From contig QHWL01000250.1 in the NCBI GenBank assembly GCA_003222555.1, positions 585 through 10,565 of the forward strand: a stretch of 9,981 bases of DNA, in the 5' to 3' direction. Of this stretch, positions 1 through 6,711 are shown one piece after another. This DNA is from Acidobacteriota bacterium. Its GTDB lineage: Bacteria > Acidobacteriota > Vicinamibacteria > Vicinamibacterales > CAVVIG01. Position 1 is the first letter of the stretch; the number at the start of each line of letters is the position of its first letter. The notes beneath the pieces were generated by a model. It searched no databases. It was not told the origin of the DNA and worked only from the letters and a program-made list of their open reading frames with translations. A program made the position numbers and the translations under genes.

Positions 1-129
1 CACCGTGCCTTTCAGCGTGACGGGATTGTTGGCGTCATACTCCGCGGCAAACGAATGATGGGCGAGAACCGGCATTGTCGAAACCAGGAGTCCGGCAACC
101 GCCACCAACAAGGCGAGCTGGGCTTTCAT
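1..129 (-). CDS. DUF6152-type secreted protein, N-terminal part (runs off the window)
   Basis: The first 43 codons are visible. Residues 1-23 form a typical signal peptide (basic MK start, long Leu/Val/Ala core, cleavage expected after the VLA at 21-23). The mature part begins HHSFAAEYDANNPVTLKGTV, which I recognise as the opening of DUF6152-family proteins, small exported proteins of unknown function. The start is well fixed: a GGAGG lies 5 nt before the ATG (bases 139-135 on the minus strand). Only 15 nt separate it from the stop of the upstream secreted protein (145-993), so the two are very probably co-transcribed; I recall this pairing from acidobacterial genomes. The C-terminal two thirds lie outside the window, so function cannot be judged further. 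Confidence 0.8.
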   Translation of the reverse strand, partial: MKAQLALLVAVAGLLVSTMPVLAHHSFAAEYDANNPVTLKGTV

Positions 130-144
130 CGGCACCTCCAGAAG

Positions 145-993
145 TCATTTCACATAATGTTGAGCGTCTCTTTCGTTCTCCGCGCAGATGAACTCGATTA
201 ATTCGGTGTCGGGCATCAGGCGCTGCTTGATGGTGACGGTCCAGGGTTTCGTGTACGCTTTCGGGTCGTCGACCGTGACGCCGATTTCCAGATTCCCATA
301 ATTCACGCGGCGGAACCGCTCGGTCACTTTCGCCGCCTCGGTAAACGGGCTGCCCTGCACGTCGAGCCAGCCGCCGTCCCTCAAACCGCTCGTCTCCACG
401 ACCAGCGTGTCGCCATCCCATTTTCCAATCGAATAGCCGTACCACCACGGCTGCGGATCGTTGCTGGGCAAAGAACGGCCGTCGAGGAAGATCTGGCGAA
501 GCCCGGAGTTGGCCTCCCACATGACGATGATGAGGCCAGGGGTTTGTACAATCTTTCTCGGTCCCGGGTGGTTGTGGAGCTGCATGAAACCGAGTGGAAG
601 GCAGTGCGCGTCGGGATTGTCTTTTTGATTGTCCGCCATGCGCTGCCTTCGAAGCTCCGCGGCCCACGGTTGGAACGGCAACGGTTCCTTCATTCCAAAA
701 CCGATGTCCCAGAATTGGTTCTGGATATTGGGAATCGTGCCATCGCGAAGCGGCGTCCCTCCAGCTCCACCAATGCCAACATCGACCCGCGGTGTCTGCC
801 GAACCACCTCCCAGATGCCGGACAGATCCGGTTTGCCGTCGGCAGCTCGCGGCGCCGGCGCGCTCACGTTCGGCCGCCCGTCGGGGGTTCGCGGAACTCC
901 TGGCGTCGGATATGGTGGCCACTGCGCCGAGATCGAAGGCCCGATGGTGGCGCCAATCGCAGTCGCCGCCAGCGCGTAGAGGAGCGTCTTCAT
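145..993 (-). CDS. Secreted protein of unknown function, acidobacterial ADGKPDLSGIW type
   Basis: This 282-residue protein has a signal peptide (residues 1-23, cleavage expected after SISA, before QWP). The mature N-terminus holds two near-copies of one motif 14 residues apart: PRTPDGRPNVS (34-44) and PRAADGKPDLS (48-58), the second running into GIW. The ADGKPDLSGIW signature recurs in exported proteins that I associate with Acidobacteriota. The rest is soluble and rich in aromatic residues (PQPWWYGYSIGKWDGDTLVVET), with no lipobox, no transmembrane segment and no catalytic motif that I know. The DGDTLVVET strand suggests a beta-rich fold. There is no clear Shine-Dalgarno before the ATG at 993. 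The DUF6152 gene follows 15 nt later. Function unknown; that it is a real, exported protein is well supported by length, signal peptide and family resemblance. Confidence 0.82.
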   Translation of the reverse strand: MKTLLYALAATAIGATIGPSISAQWPPYPTPGVPRTPDGRPNVSAPAPRAADGKPDLSGIWEVVRQTPRVDVGIGGAGGTPLRDGTIPNIQNQFWDIGFGMKEPLPFQPWAAELRRQRMADNQKDNPDAHCLPLGFMQLHNHPGPRKIVQTPGLIIVMWEANSGLRQIFLDGRSLPSNDPQPWWYGYSIGKWDGDTLVVETSGLRDGGWLDVQGSPFTEAAKVTERFRRVNYGNLEIGVTVDDPKAYTKPWTVTIKQRLMPDTELIEFICAENERDAQHYVK

Positions 994-1024
994 GACAGGC
1001 TCAGCTGACTAAAGCCAGGATTTC

Positions 1025-1072
1025 CATTCTGACCGCTGACGATCGGCAGAATGCTACACCGGCACACGCCGG
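1025..1072. repeat. Two adjacent inverted repeats (hairpins) in the 200-nt spacer
   Basis: The spacer 994-1193 holds no gene. Within it, CATTCTG (1025-1031) pairs with CAGAATG (1047-1053), and CCG (1033-1035) with CGG (1044-1046), giving a 10-bp stem with one bulged A and an 8-nt loop. Six bases further, CCGGC (1059-1063) and GCCGG (1068-1072) form a perfect 5-bp stem around ACAC. Neither is followed by a T tract on the minus strand, so they are not standard intrinsic terminators. They lie between the DUF1572 gene and the secreted-protein gene, in what would be the 5' untranslated region of the latter. A role in mRNA stability or transcript separation is possible but not shown. Confidence 0.5.
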
Positions 1073-1193
1073 CCGCGGCAACATTCTTCTCACGACCCCC
1101 GTGCGTCAGAGCAGCTCGACCGTCAAGCCCGAGCTTATTCCCATTTGTCGGGCTGCATTCTCCGTGTAGCGGGAGCCAGAGGGCAACCTTGCG

Positions 1194-1760
1194 TTAGGCC
1201 CCGCCCTTCTGCGGGTCCTGCTTAAGGTCGTAAGCGGCGCCTCTTTTCGACACCTCGAACTCCCTGGATTTTCCCCGCGGAATGCTCAAGGAATGCCAAT
1301 TCGCGCCAGCGTAGTGTTTGGCCAGAAGGACGATCTGGCCGACGTGGGCCGCGTAATGGCTCATCTGGCGATTGATCGCTTCGACCACGGAATGGGGCTC
1401 GTCTCGTATCCGGATGGTCTTTCCGAGATCCTCAGGCGTGAGGGACGCCACGGCGTGAAAGGCGTGGTTCCAGCCTTCTTCCCACATCGCGAGGATCGCC
1501 GCGCGCGAATTGCCGGGCTCCACGACAAACTCGCGGTCTCGATCGCGGTTGGGCTTCTCCCCGTCTGAAGTGAGAAAGTCCGTCCAGCGCGACCGCATGT
1601 TTCCGGCGATGTGCTTCATGATGACCGCAATGCTGTTCGCCTCCGGATCCAGGACCGCGAAGAGCTGTTTGTCGTCAATCTGGCTGATGGCCCTGTCGGC
1701 TTGGCCCTTCAACTTCCGCAGCTGAAGAAGAGAGTCCTCGAGGTAGTGCCGCTCGATCAT
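1194..1760 (-). CDS. DinB-like protein, DUF1572 family
   Basis: This 188-residue cytoplasmic protein has the DinB/YfiT four-helix layout. The three histidines expected to bind one metal ion are visible: H50 in MKHIAGN, and H135 and H139 in MSHYAAHVGQIV. The NSIAVIMKHIAGNMRSRWTDFL segment (residues 42-63) and the C-terminal HSLSIPRGKSREF are what I recall of DUF1572 proteins. The DinB superfamily includes thiol-dependent S-transferases, but no substrate can be assigned here. The start is supported by GGAGG 6 nt before the ATG. It begins 51 nt after the stop of the M28 peptidase gene and may share its transcript; a 200-nt spacer follows. No secretion signal is seen, unlike its neighbours. Confidence 0.85.
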   Translation of the reverse strand: MIERHYLEDSLLQLRKLKGQADRAISQIDDKQLFAVLDPEANSIAVIMKHIAGNMRSRWTDFLTSDGEKPNRDRDREFVVEPGNSRAAILAMWEEGWNHAFHAVASLTPEDLGKTIRIRDEPHSVVEAINRQMSHYAAHVGQIVLLAKHYAGANWHSLSIPRGKSREFEVSKRGAAYDLKQDPQKGGA

Positions 1761-1811
1761 CTGCGTCCTCCCGGCGCTTTATCACGAAGTCACTTCGCTC
1801 CATTTCGACTT

Positions 1812-3062
1812 TCATTTCTTCAGTGTCGCGCCCGTCAACTGCGCGAGCGCGGCCAGAGATGTCTGCGCCGCGTTCAGACCGAGGCGGAAGTCTTTGTCAC
1901 TGAATGTGGCGTACACGTCGGTCGGCTGATGCCAGTGCGGATCCCAGCCGTTGCCGATTTGCGTCCCTCGTTCGTTTTCCCGAAGGCTGATGGCCGGCGC
2001 CACATCCTGGAACGGCGTGGAGTCGGTATTGGTCATGTGGCTGGTGACCGTCGCCGGATACTCGGTGGCGTATTTCTCGTTGGCGACCTGGAAGACCCAC
2101 GCCAGCGCCTGGGACTGCATCGCAAACCTCGAGTTCACCTGGTATTCGATGTTGACGTCCGCTTCGGGCCGCTGCTCCTTGCTCACCGTGCCATCGTCGC
2201 GCGGCATGCCGTGGTCGAAGAGCATCATGTCGTGCTGAATCATGCCCAGCCACTTCGGTTCGGGGTACTTGCCCGATCCGGGAGGATCCTCCTTGCCCTG
2301 CAGCGCCTGTCGCTGAGCGACGTAGCTGCGGCTGCCGTCGAGACCGGTTTCCTCGTTGTTCCAGAGGACGAATCGAATGGACCGCTGCGTCTGGACATCA
2401 GGACTACTTAAGACGCGCGCCAACTCCATCACAAGCGCCGTACCCGACCCGTCATCGTTGGCGGCCTCTCCCCAGCCATGCCCGTCCATGTGGGCGCCGA
2501 CGATGTACATCTCGTCGGGACGCGTCGTGCCGATCTTGGTGCAGTGCACCTCGTCGCGCGGCCCCGGCGTCATTGGCTGCGAGTTGAGCTCTCGAAGCCG
2601 GATATCCGGCTGCGCGTTGGGATCGGTGTTCACGCCGGTCCGCGTACGAATGCCCCGCGGCCGGCCGCCGCCGACGGCGAGCGGCGTACTCGGTCCACCG
2701 CCCGCGTTGCCCCGTTGCCCGGCAGCACCGCCGGCGCCGCGCCCCTGAGCGGGTGCCGGCTGGTACTCGTACTTGAGGCGCCCGGTGTCCGCGCAGCCAT
2801 AGCTTTTGAGCTGCGATTCGATCCAGTCGACCGCGGCCCGATTGCGGTCCGTCCCCTGCCTGCGATCCCCGAATCGGGTCAACCCTTTGATCGTGGCTTT
2901 GTATCTCTCGAAATCAAGTCGTCCGACCAGCGCCCTCCTAGCGTCGTCGGCCGGGTCAGTCCGCTCCGGGGAAGATGGTGCTCCGGCCCGCTGGACGAAG
3001 GCGGGCGTGCCGAGCGCGATGATCAGACTGCACGTCGAGACGATCAATACCTTCCAGGGCAT
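1812..3062 (-). CDS. Exported M28-family zinc metallopeptidase (aminopeptidase type)
   Basis: This 416-residue protein is predicted to remove N-terminal residues from peptides outside the cytoplasm using two zinc ions. A hydrophobic segment (residues 4-18, cleavage near 23) acts as signal peptide. The M28 set is complete: H191 (GAHMDGHG), bridging D203 (NDDGSG), catalytic E237 and ligand E238 (WNNEETG), D278 (QHDMM), and a final histidine in HWHQPTD, most likely H378. Residues 106-123 are a Gly/Ala/Arg/Gln-rich low-complexity stretch inserted before the catalytic core. GGAGGAAGG lies just before the ATG. It begins 30 nt after the exported amidase gene and is followed after 51 nt by the DUF1572 gene. 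Family membership is sure; substrate preference (aminopeptidase rather than carboxypeptidase) is inferred from family members. Confidence 0.93.
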   Translation of the reverse strand: MPWKVLIVSTCSLIIALGTPAFVQRAGAPSSPERTDPADDARRALVGRLDFERYKATIKGLTRFGDRRQGTDRNRAAVDWIESQLKSYGCADTGRLKYEYQPAPAQGRGAGGAAGQRGNAGGGPSTPLAVGGGRPRGIRTRTGVNTDPNAQPDIRLRELNSQPMTPGPRDEVHCTKIGTTRPDEMYIVGAHMDGHGWGEAANDDGSGTALVMELARVLSSPDVQTQRSIRFVLWNNEETGLDGSRSYVAQRQALQGKEDPPGSGKYPEPKWLGMIQHDMMLFDHGMPRDDGTVSKEQRPEADVNIEYQVNSRFAMQSQALAWVFQVANEKYATEYPATVTSHMTNTDSTPFQDVAPAISLRENERGTQIGNGWDPHWHQPTDVYATFSDKDFRLGLNAAQTSLAALAQLTGATLKK

Positions 3063-3092
3063 GTCCTTCCTCCGCGAACCCGGTAGCGATGC

Positions 3093-4109
3093 CTACTTGA
3101 AGATAGACTTGGCGATCATCGCGTGCACGCCTTTCGTTTGATCCACGGCCTGCGTCACATGCAGATCGGCCGCCAATGAGCACAACGTGTACGCATCGTC
3201 TCGTGACAGCCCTTTCTCGGCGACCAGAAACTCGACCATCGCGCGGGTGGCGAGTCGCGTGGCTTCATCGAGATCCTCGTGGAGTCCCATGCTGATGTAA
3301 TGTGTCGGGGTCTCGGCGCGGGGCCAGCGCAGCCGCTGACCTTTGCGAACGCGCACCTCGAATGTCCCCCGGAGCGACGTCTCCAGCGCTGTCCCGGTCA
3401 CTTCGCCGTCGCCCTGCATGCCGTGCCCGTCGCCGATCGACAGCAGGGCCCCTCGCACGTGCACCGGCAAATACAACGTGGACCCGGCCACGAGATCTTT
3501 GTTGTCCAGATTGCCGCCGTGCCAGCCGGGCGGGCGGCTCGAGATTCGTCCGAGAAGCGGAGGGGGCGCGACCCCGATCGAGCCGAAGAATGGCGCAAAC
3601 TTCAGCGACACTCCGGGCCGGAACTCGACGCGGTCGGCGCCGGGCTGCCAGCGCAGCAGCAGGAAATGTGCATACGGAAAGTCATCGGGGATGACGCCGC
3701 CGCCGGGATTGAACGCGATGACGCCAAACGGGTGTAGGAACTCGATAGCGAGGATCCGTACTTCCAGCGCGTCTCCAGGCTCCGCGCCCTCGACGAAGAT
3801 GGGCCCGGTCATCGGATGTGCGCCAGGGCCGCGCTCGGTGACCCGGAGCTCGACGGCTTTCAGCGATTCCGGAATCTCAGACTCCCTCGCCCCCGCCAAT
3901 CTCAGTCGCTGGAGTCCGCCCGCGACCATCGTCTCGACTCGGACACGATCGCCCGGGGCGATCTGCAGCGCGGGCGGCACACGCGAATCGTAGTAGCCCC
4001 AATGCACGTGCTCGGGCGTCAGCGCGAGCTCGTGCGTGCGGGGCTGCTGTGTCCACGTGGTCTGCGTCGTCGCCAGCAAGACGAGACCGACCGACAAGGC
4101 TCTGCGCAT
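3093..4109 (-). CDS. Exported acetamidase/formamidase family protein
   Basis: This 338-residue protein belongs to the FmdA/AmdA family, which hydrolyses formamide or acetamide (and related amides) to the acid and ammonia. Family blocks are intact: PGDRVRVET (52-60), TGPIFVEGAEPGDALEV (101-117), HGGNLDNKDL (197-206), a GDGHGMQGDGEV block (226-237) and the C-terminal DQTKGVHAMI. Residues 1-20 look like a signal peptide (MRR, then a hydrophobic core), so the enzyme should act in the periplasm or outside, unlike the classical cytoplasmic enzymes. AGGAG lies 7 nt before the ATG. The M28 peptidase gene follows after 30 nt, so they probably form an operon. A 12-nt palindrome (4152-4163) lies 42 nt upstream. 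The natural substrate is not deducible; family members in this group may act on other small amides. Confidence 0.92.
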   Translation of the reverse strand: MRRALSVGLVLLATTQTTWTQQPRTHELALTPEHVHWGYYDSRVPPALQIAPGDRVRVETMVAGGLQRLRLAGARESEIPESLKAVELRVTERGPGAHPMTGPIFVEGAEPGDALEVRILAIEFLHPFGVIAFNPGGGVIPDDFPYAHFLLLRWQPGADRVEFRPGVSLKFAPFFGSIGVAPPPLLGRISSRPPGWHGGNLDNKDLVAGSTLYLPVHVRGALLSIGDGHGMQGDGEVTGTALETSLRGTFEVRVRKGQRLRWPRAETPTHYISMGLHEDLDEATRLATRAMVEFLVAEKGLSRDDAYTLCSLAADLHVTQAVDQTKGVHAMIAKSIFK

Positions 4110-4151
4110 GATGACGCTCCTATCGCAAGTAGTCCAGAACGGCCCGTAGCA

Positions 4152-4163
4152 CGGAGGCCTCCG
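4152..4163. promoter_or_regulatory. Perfect 12-nt palindrome upstream of the amidase gene
   Basis: CGGAGGCCTCCG is a perfect palindrome in the 83-nt gap between the acetyltransferase gene and the amidase gene, 42 nt before the amidase ATG. Its position would suit an operator for a dimeric regulator. In GC-rich DNA a 12-nt palindrome can arise by chance, and no second copy was noticed in the window, so this is only a candidate. Confidence 0.25.
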
Positions 4164-4176
4164 AGTTTTGTGAGCT

Positions 4177-4199
4177 CCGCTGCCACGTCGGCTCAGCGG
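4177..4199 (-). other. Small hairpin at the 3' end of the acetyltransferase gene
   Basis: CCGCTG (4177-4182) and CAGCGG (4194-4199) form a 6-bp stem around an 11-nt loop overlapping the stop codon (4193-4195) of the GNAT gene. No T run follows on the minus strand, so it is not a convincing intrinsic terminator; read-through into the amidase gene is possible. Confidence 0.25.
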
Positions 4200-4837
4200 C
4201 CGCGTGAGAGGCCGCCCGCTGCAACCGTGTCAGGCGGAACAGGACGCCGATAGTGTCTCAATCCTTGGGACACGGCTTCGGCCCAGCCCCGAGATTCGGC
4301 GAGCGTCGACACGGGGACTGGTGGATCTGGATTCAATCGTTCCGGCTGCAAAGCGATTTGGTACCATGCCACATCGTGCCAAACACCGTGCTTGTAACCG
4401 ACACCCAGGTAAACACCCACCAACGTGAAGCCAATGGCTTCGTGGAGACCGGTGCTCGCGCTGTTGGGGAGCGTGATGCCAGCATAGGCCTTGAAGCAGC
4501 CTTGCAGCCGTAGCAGTTGACATAACGCTGTGTAAAGCGCGCGGCCGACGCCGCAACGGCGATGAATCGGACTGACGTACACAGCGGTATCGGCCGACCA
4601 ACCGTAGGCGGCGCGCTCGCGATGGCGGGTTGCATAGGCGTACCCGGCCACAACTCCGTTATCGTCCAGAACCAGCCACGGAAACTGGGCCGTGATTGTT
4701 CGGATGCGGTTTGCGATCTCCTCCGTTGACGGGGGAACATACTCGAAAGAAACCGCTGTTGATTCGCAGAACGGACCATAGATCCCGGCGACCGCAGCTG
4801 CATCGTCTTTGACAGCAAGCCGAATCGCGGGTGTCAT
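4193..4837 (-). CDS. GNAT N-acetyltransferase, phosphinothricin-acetyltransferase-like
   Basis: This 214-residue cytoplasmic enzyme should transfer an acetyl group from acetyl-CoA to an amine. Numbering from the chosen start, the N-terminus IRLAVKDDAAAVAGIYGPF and the FEYVPPS segment (31-37) match the Pat/Bar/MnaT group. The acetyl-CoA loop R93-x-x-G96-x-G98 lies in SPIHRRCGVGRA, and LHEAIGF (131-137) and GYKHGVWHDVAWYQ (147-160) are the usual C-terminal blocks. The frame stays open to 4927, but the 30 extra residues are basic and unlike the family, so I start at the ATG at 4837; a weak AAGGCGG lies about 9 nt before it. The last 45 or so residues extend beyond the core. Substrates in this group include phosphinothricin and methionine sulfone/sulfoximine; which applies here is unknown. 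The gaps (169 nt upstream, 83 nt downstream) suggest it may be transcribed alone. Confidence 0.87.
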   Translation of the reverse strand: MTPAIRLAVKDDAAAVAGIYGPFCESTAVSFEYVPPSTEEIANRIRTITAQFPWLVLDDNGVVAGYAYATRHRERAAYGWSADTAVYVSPIHRRCGVGRALYTALCQLLRLQGCFKAYAGITLPNSASTGLHEAIGFTLVGVYLGVGYKHGVWHDVAWYQIALQPERLNPDPPVPVSTLAESRGWAEAVSQGLRHYRRPVPPDTVAAGGLSRGR

Positions 4838-5006
4838 GTGTGTTGTCCGCCTTCGCGCTTGGACCTGAGCCGCATCGCGCGACCGTAACCTCAAAGCTCC
4901 AGATGTTAGCCCGCTCAACCGATACACATCAATAGGGGTCTTCGATAGAAAATGCTAACGCCGATGAGGACACCGGCTGTTGTGCGGACCATCAGAAGGC
5001 CCGCGT

Positions 5007-6296
5007 TCACGAGAAGGCTCGCTTTCTCAATGAATCATCAGCCGCCAGCGCGGAAGCTGGGACGCGGCGTCGACGGGCGAGAATGGTTGCCGCTGCCATG
5101 TCCGCGGTGACGTTGGTCAGGGTCTTGAAGACGTCCGGAAACAGGTCAAGCGCGATCAGAATTCCGATTCCTTCGACCGGAAGGCCGAGACTCGCGTACA
5201 GGGGCGCCACCAGCACGAGACTCCCATTAGGAATCCCCGGAGAACTGAAACTTAGGATCACCGAGACGATCCCGATCAGGACAATCTTCTGCGGGGCCAG
5301 AGCGACTCCATACAGCTTCGCAATGAACAGCGCACCCGCGATCCATGAGAGAGGCGCACTGAACTTGAACGTGGAGACCGCCAGCGGCAGCACGAAACCG
5401 GCTATCTCGGACGGGAGTCGGAGCCCATTCTCCGCACCTTCGATGAGCGCCGGGAGCGAAGCCAGCGAAGAACGAGAGCTGACGGCCACGGCCTGCGCGG
5501 GAAAAGCCGCAAGTGCGAACCGCCGGAGGGGCACGCCGCCGGCGAGCACCGCCACCGGGTACAGAGCAATCACTTGGACGAAGAGAAGGGCGCAAATCAG
5601 CAGTACGAAGTACCCGAATGCCCCTAAGGCCGAGGCGCCCATGCGCGCCGCGAGCGCGAGGGTGAGCGCAAAGACGCCGATCGGAGCGAGTGCAATAATC
5701 CATCGCACCAGGATCAGCATCGTCTCGCTGACCGCCTGGAAGAAACGCACCAGCAATTGCCGCAGCTCGGGCGCCGCACGTGTACTGGCGAGCGCGAACA
5801 GGAGCGAAAAGATCACGAGCGGCAGCATGGCCCCGTCAGCCGCCGCACGAATCGGATTGGTCGGCACAAGCTCAACGAGCCATTCGCCGAAGGTGGGAAG
5901 CTGGCTCACCGCTTCGGTGGCACCGGTCGCCGCGGTGCGAGCACTGTCGACGAGTGGTGCAGTCGTCGCAGCATTGATCGGCAGCCATGCAAAGAGTGGG
6001 GGCAAGATCAGCGCGGCAAAGATCGCCGAGCCAACGAGTAGGACCAGGAAAATGAGTAGAGCACTGCCGCCAATGCGCCCGATGGCATTGAGATCGGCGA
6101 CAGAAGCAACGCTTACGATAAGCAGGGAGACTACGAGCGGAATTACCGTCATCCGAACAGCGTTCACCCAAAGAGTGCCCACGGATCCGCCAAGGTCGGC
6201 AAACGCCGAAAGTGGCGGACTGCTGGAGGCAGAGATCGCGAGCCCACCGGCCAGACCAGCTGCGAGAGAGACGAGAACACGGCTGGTAAGCGACAT
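5007..6296 (-). CDS. SDF-family (dicarboxylate/amino-acid:cation type) symporter with divergent cation-site residues
   Basis: This 429-residue membrane protein belongs to the GltPh/DctA/EAAT fold family, which imports acidic amino acids, dicarboxylates or related solutes using Na+ or H+. Recognisable parts: RMTVIPLVVSLL (48-59), the serine-rich tip of hairpin 1 SSRSSLASLP (273-282), FVLPLAVS (301-308), hairpin 2 SSPGIPNGS (351-359), and the last helix with D384, D388, K391, T392, N395 and D399. Aligned by eye with GltPh, the usual NMDGT of helix 7 is F310-K-F-S-A314, and the substrate-binding arginine (GltPh R397) is K391, while counterparts of GltPh D394, N401 and D405 are kept. Substrate and coupling ion therefore cannot be assumed. 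GGGGTGGCGGG before the ATG can serve as ribosome site. It is divergent from leuS; a 55-nt inverted repeat lies in its 5' region. Confidence 0.9.
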   Translation of the reverse strand: MSLTSRVLVSLAAGLAGGLAISASSSPPLSAFADLGGSVGTLWVNAVRMTVIPLVVSLLIVSVASVADLNAIGRIGGSALLIFLVLLVGSAIFAALILPPLFAWLPINAATTAPLVDSARTAATGATEAVSQLPTFGEWLVELVPTNPIRAAADGAMLPLVIFSLLFALASTRAAPELRQLLVRFFQAVSETMLILVRWIIALAPIGVFALTLALAARMGASALGAFGYFVLLICALLFVQVIALYPVAVLAGGVPLRRFALAAFPAQAVAVSSRSSLASLPALIEGAENGLRLPSEIAGFVLPLAVSTFKFSAPLSWIAGALFIAKLYGVALAPQKIVLIGIVSVILSFSSPGIPNGSLVLVAPLYASLGLPVEGIGILIALDLFPDVFKTLTNVTADMAAATILARRRRVPASALAADDSLRKRAFS

Positions 6297-6327
6297 CCCG
6301 CCACCCCCGCAAGTCGTATCAACGACC

Positions 6328-6382
6328 GGCGCTGAGCCGTGGCGCCCGTGCGCTAATGCCCCCGGGCGTTGGCCTCAGCGCC
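6328..6382. repeat. 55-nt compound inverted repeat upstream of the symporter gene
   Basis: GGCGCTGAG (6328-6336) and CTCAGCGCC (6374-6382) are perfect 9-bp arms. Inside them CGCCCG (6343-6348) and CGGGCG (6363-6368) form a second 6-bp stem, extendable by G-U pairs, around a 14-nt loop. The structure begins 31 nt before the symporter ATG and would lie in its leader RNA, or act as an operator between divergent genes. There is no T run on either side, so it is not a standard terminator, and the flanks do not fit an integron attC consensus. Confidence 0.5.
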
Positions 6383-6491
6383 TGTTCGCCGGCAGCACCC
6401 CGGCACCATCAAATCATTCAGACGGCTCATTCTCGCGCCAGCCGCCGCCGGGTGCAAATGTGCAAATGCTGGTTCGCTTCAGGATGATTCC

Positions 6492-6575
6492 ATGCCAAAC
6501 AACAAGATCACTTTCGACACCGTGCGAAGAATCGCACTCGCGTTGCCCCATGTGGAAGAGGGCACGATATACGGG
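6492..6575 (+). pseudogene. Remnant of an MmcQ/YjbR-family gene (N-terminal 28 codons)
   Basis: An ATG at 6492 with AGGA 7 nt upstream opens a frame encoding MPNNKITFDTVRRIALALPH, then VEEGTIYG. This strongly resembles the start of MmcQ/YjbR (DUF419) proteins, small DNA-binding-like proteins of about 110-120 residues. The conserved continuation (a TPAFKVRGKLFARL-like stretch) is absent in all three frames. The same frame instead runs on as a meaningless overlap of leuS to 7847. Only 136 nt lie between the remnant and leuS, too few for the missing part. I read it as a gene truncated by deletion, keeping its start and ribosome site. Alternatively it could act as a short upstream frame overlapping the leuS start, but nothing shows this. 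Confidence 0.55.
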
Positions 6576-6652
6576 CCATGCACACCTCGCACGGAAGCGC
6601 CTCGCGTCTTCGGCGACCGTAATGCCGCGCGTGGTGCAGGGGGCTCAGTGAT

Positions 6653-6683
6653 GAATGTAGAATGTAAAGAGCATTCTGCATTC
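6653..6683 (+). repeat. GAATG/CATTC hairpin in the leuS leader
   Basis: GAATGTAGAATG (6653-6664) and CATTCTGCATTC (6672-6683) can form a 12-bp stem with one G-U pair and a 7-nt loop TAAAGAG. Each arm is itself a doubled pentamer. The stem ends 28 nt before the leuS ATG. No T run follows. It may be a leader structure or a short dispersed repeat; the related CATTCTG/CAGAATG stem at 1025-1053 supports the second view. Confidence 0.5.
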
Positions 6684-6711
6684 TGCGCGAATCATTCTCG
6701 CCCTCAGTTCC

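Larger units (their letters stand above)
6297..6711. other. Divergent intergenic region between the symporter and leuS (415 nt)
   Basis: The spacer contains no intact gene. It holds a 55-nt compound inverted repeat (6328-6382), a tandem 8-mer GTGCAAAT (6452-6459 and 6460-6467), a decayed MmcQ/YjbR gene start (6492 to about 6575) and a hairpin (6653-6683). The pentamer CATTC or its complement occurs seven times between 6415 and 6697, mostly close to leuS. Promoters for both flanking genes must lie here, but I see no convincing -35/-10 pair. Confidence 0.5.

Noticed and set aside
1186..1198. GCGTTAGGC resembling the right end of an integron attC site
   Set aside because: No matching RYYYAAC partner or paired stem lies at attC distance, and it overlaps the end of the DUF1572 gene.
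4838..4927. Extended N-terminus of the acetyltransferase from the ATG at 4927
   Set aside because: The extra 30 residues are basic and unlike the family; the conserved domain begins right after the ATG at 4837.
4905..4959. GTTAGC and GCTAAC arms around 43 nt between the symporter and the acetyltransferase
   Set aside because: Six-base arms so far apart are expected by chance, and the flanks do not fit attC or other recombination-site rules.
5083..6651. A 522-codon plus-strand open frame over the symporter
   Set aside because: It is the shadow of the membrane-protein gene; the product is Ser/Thr/Arg/Ala-rich and has no domain.
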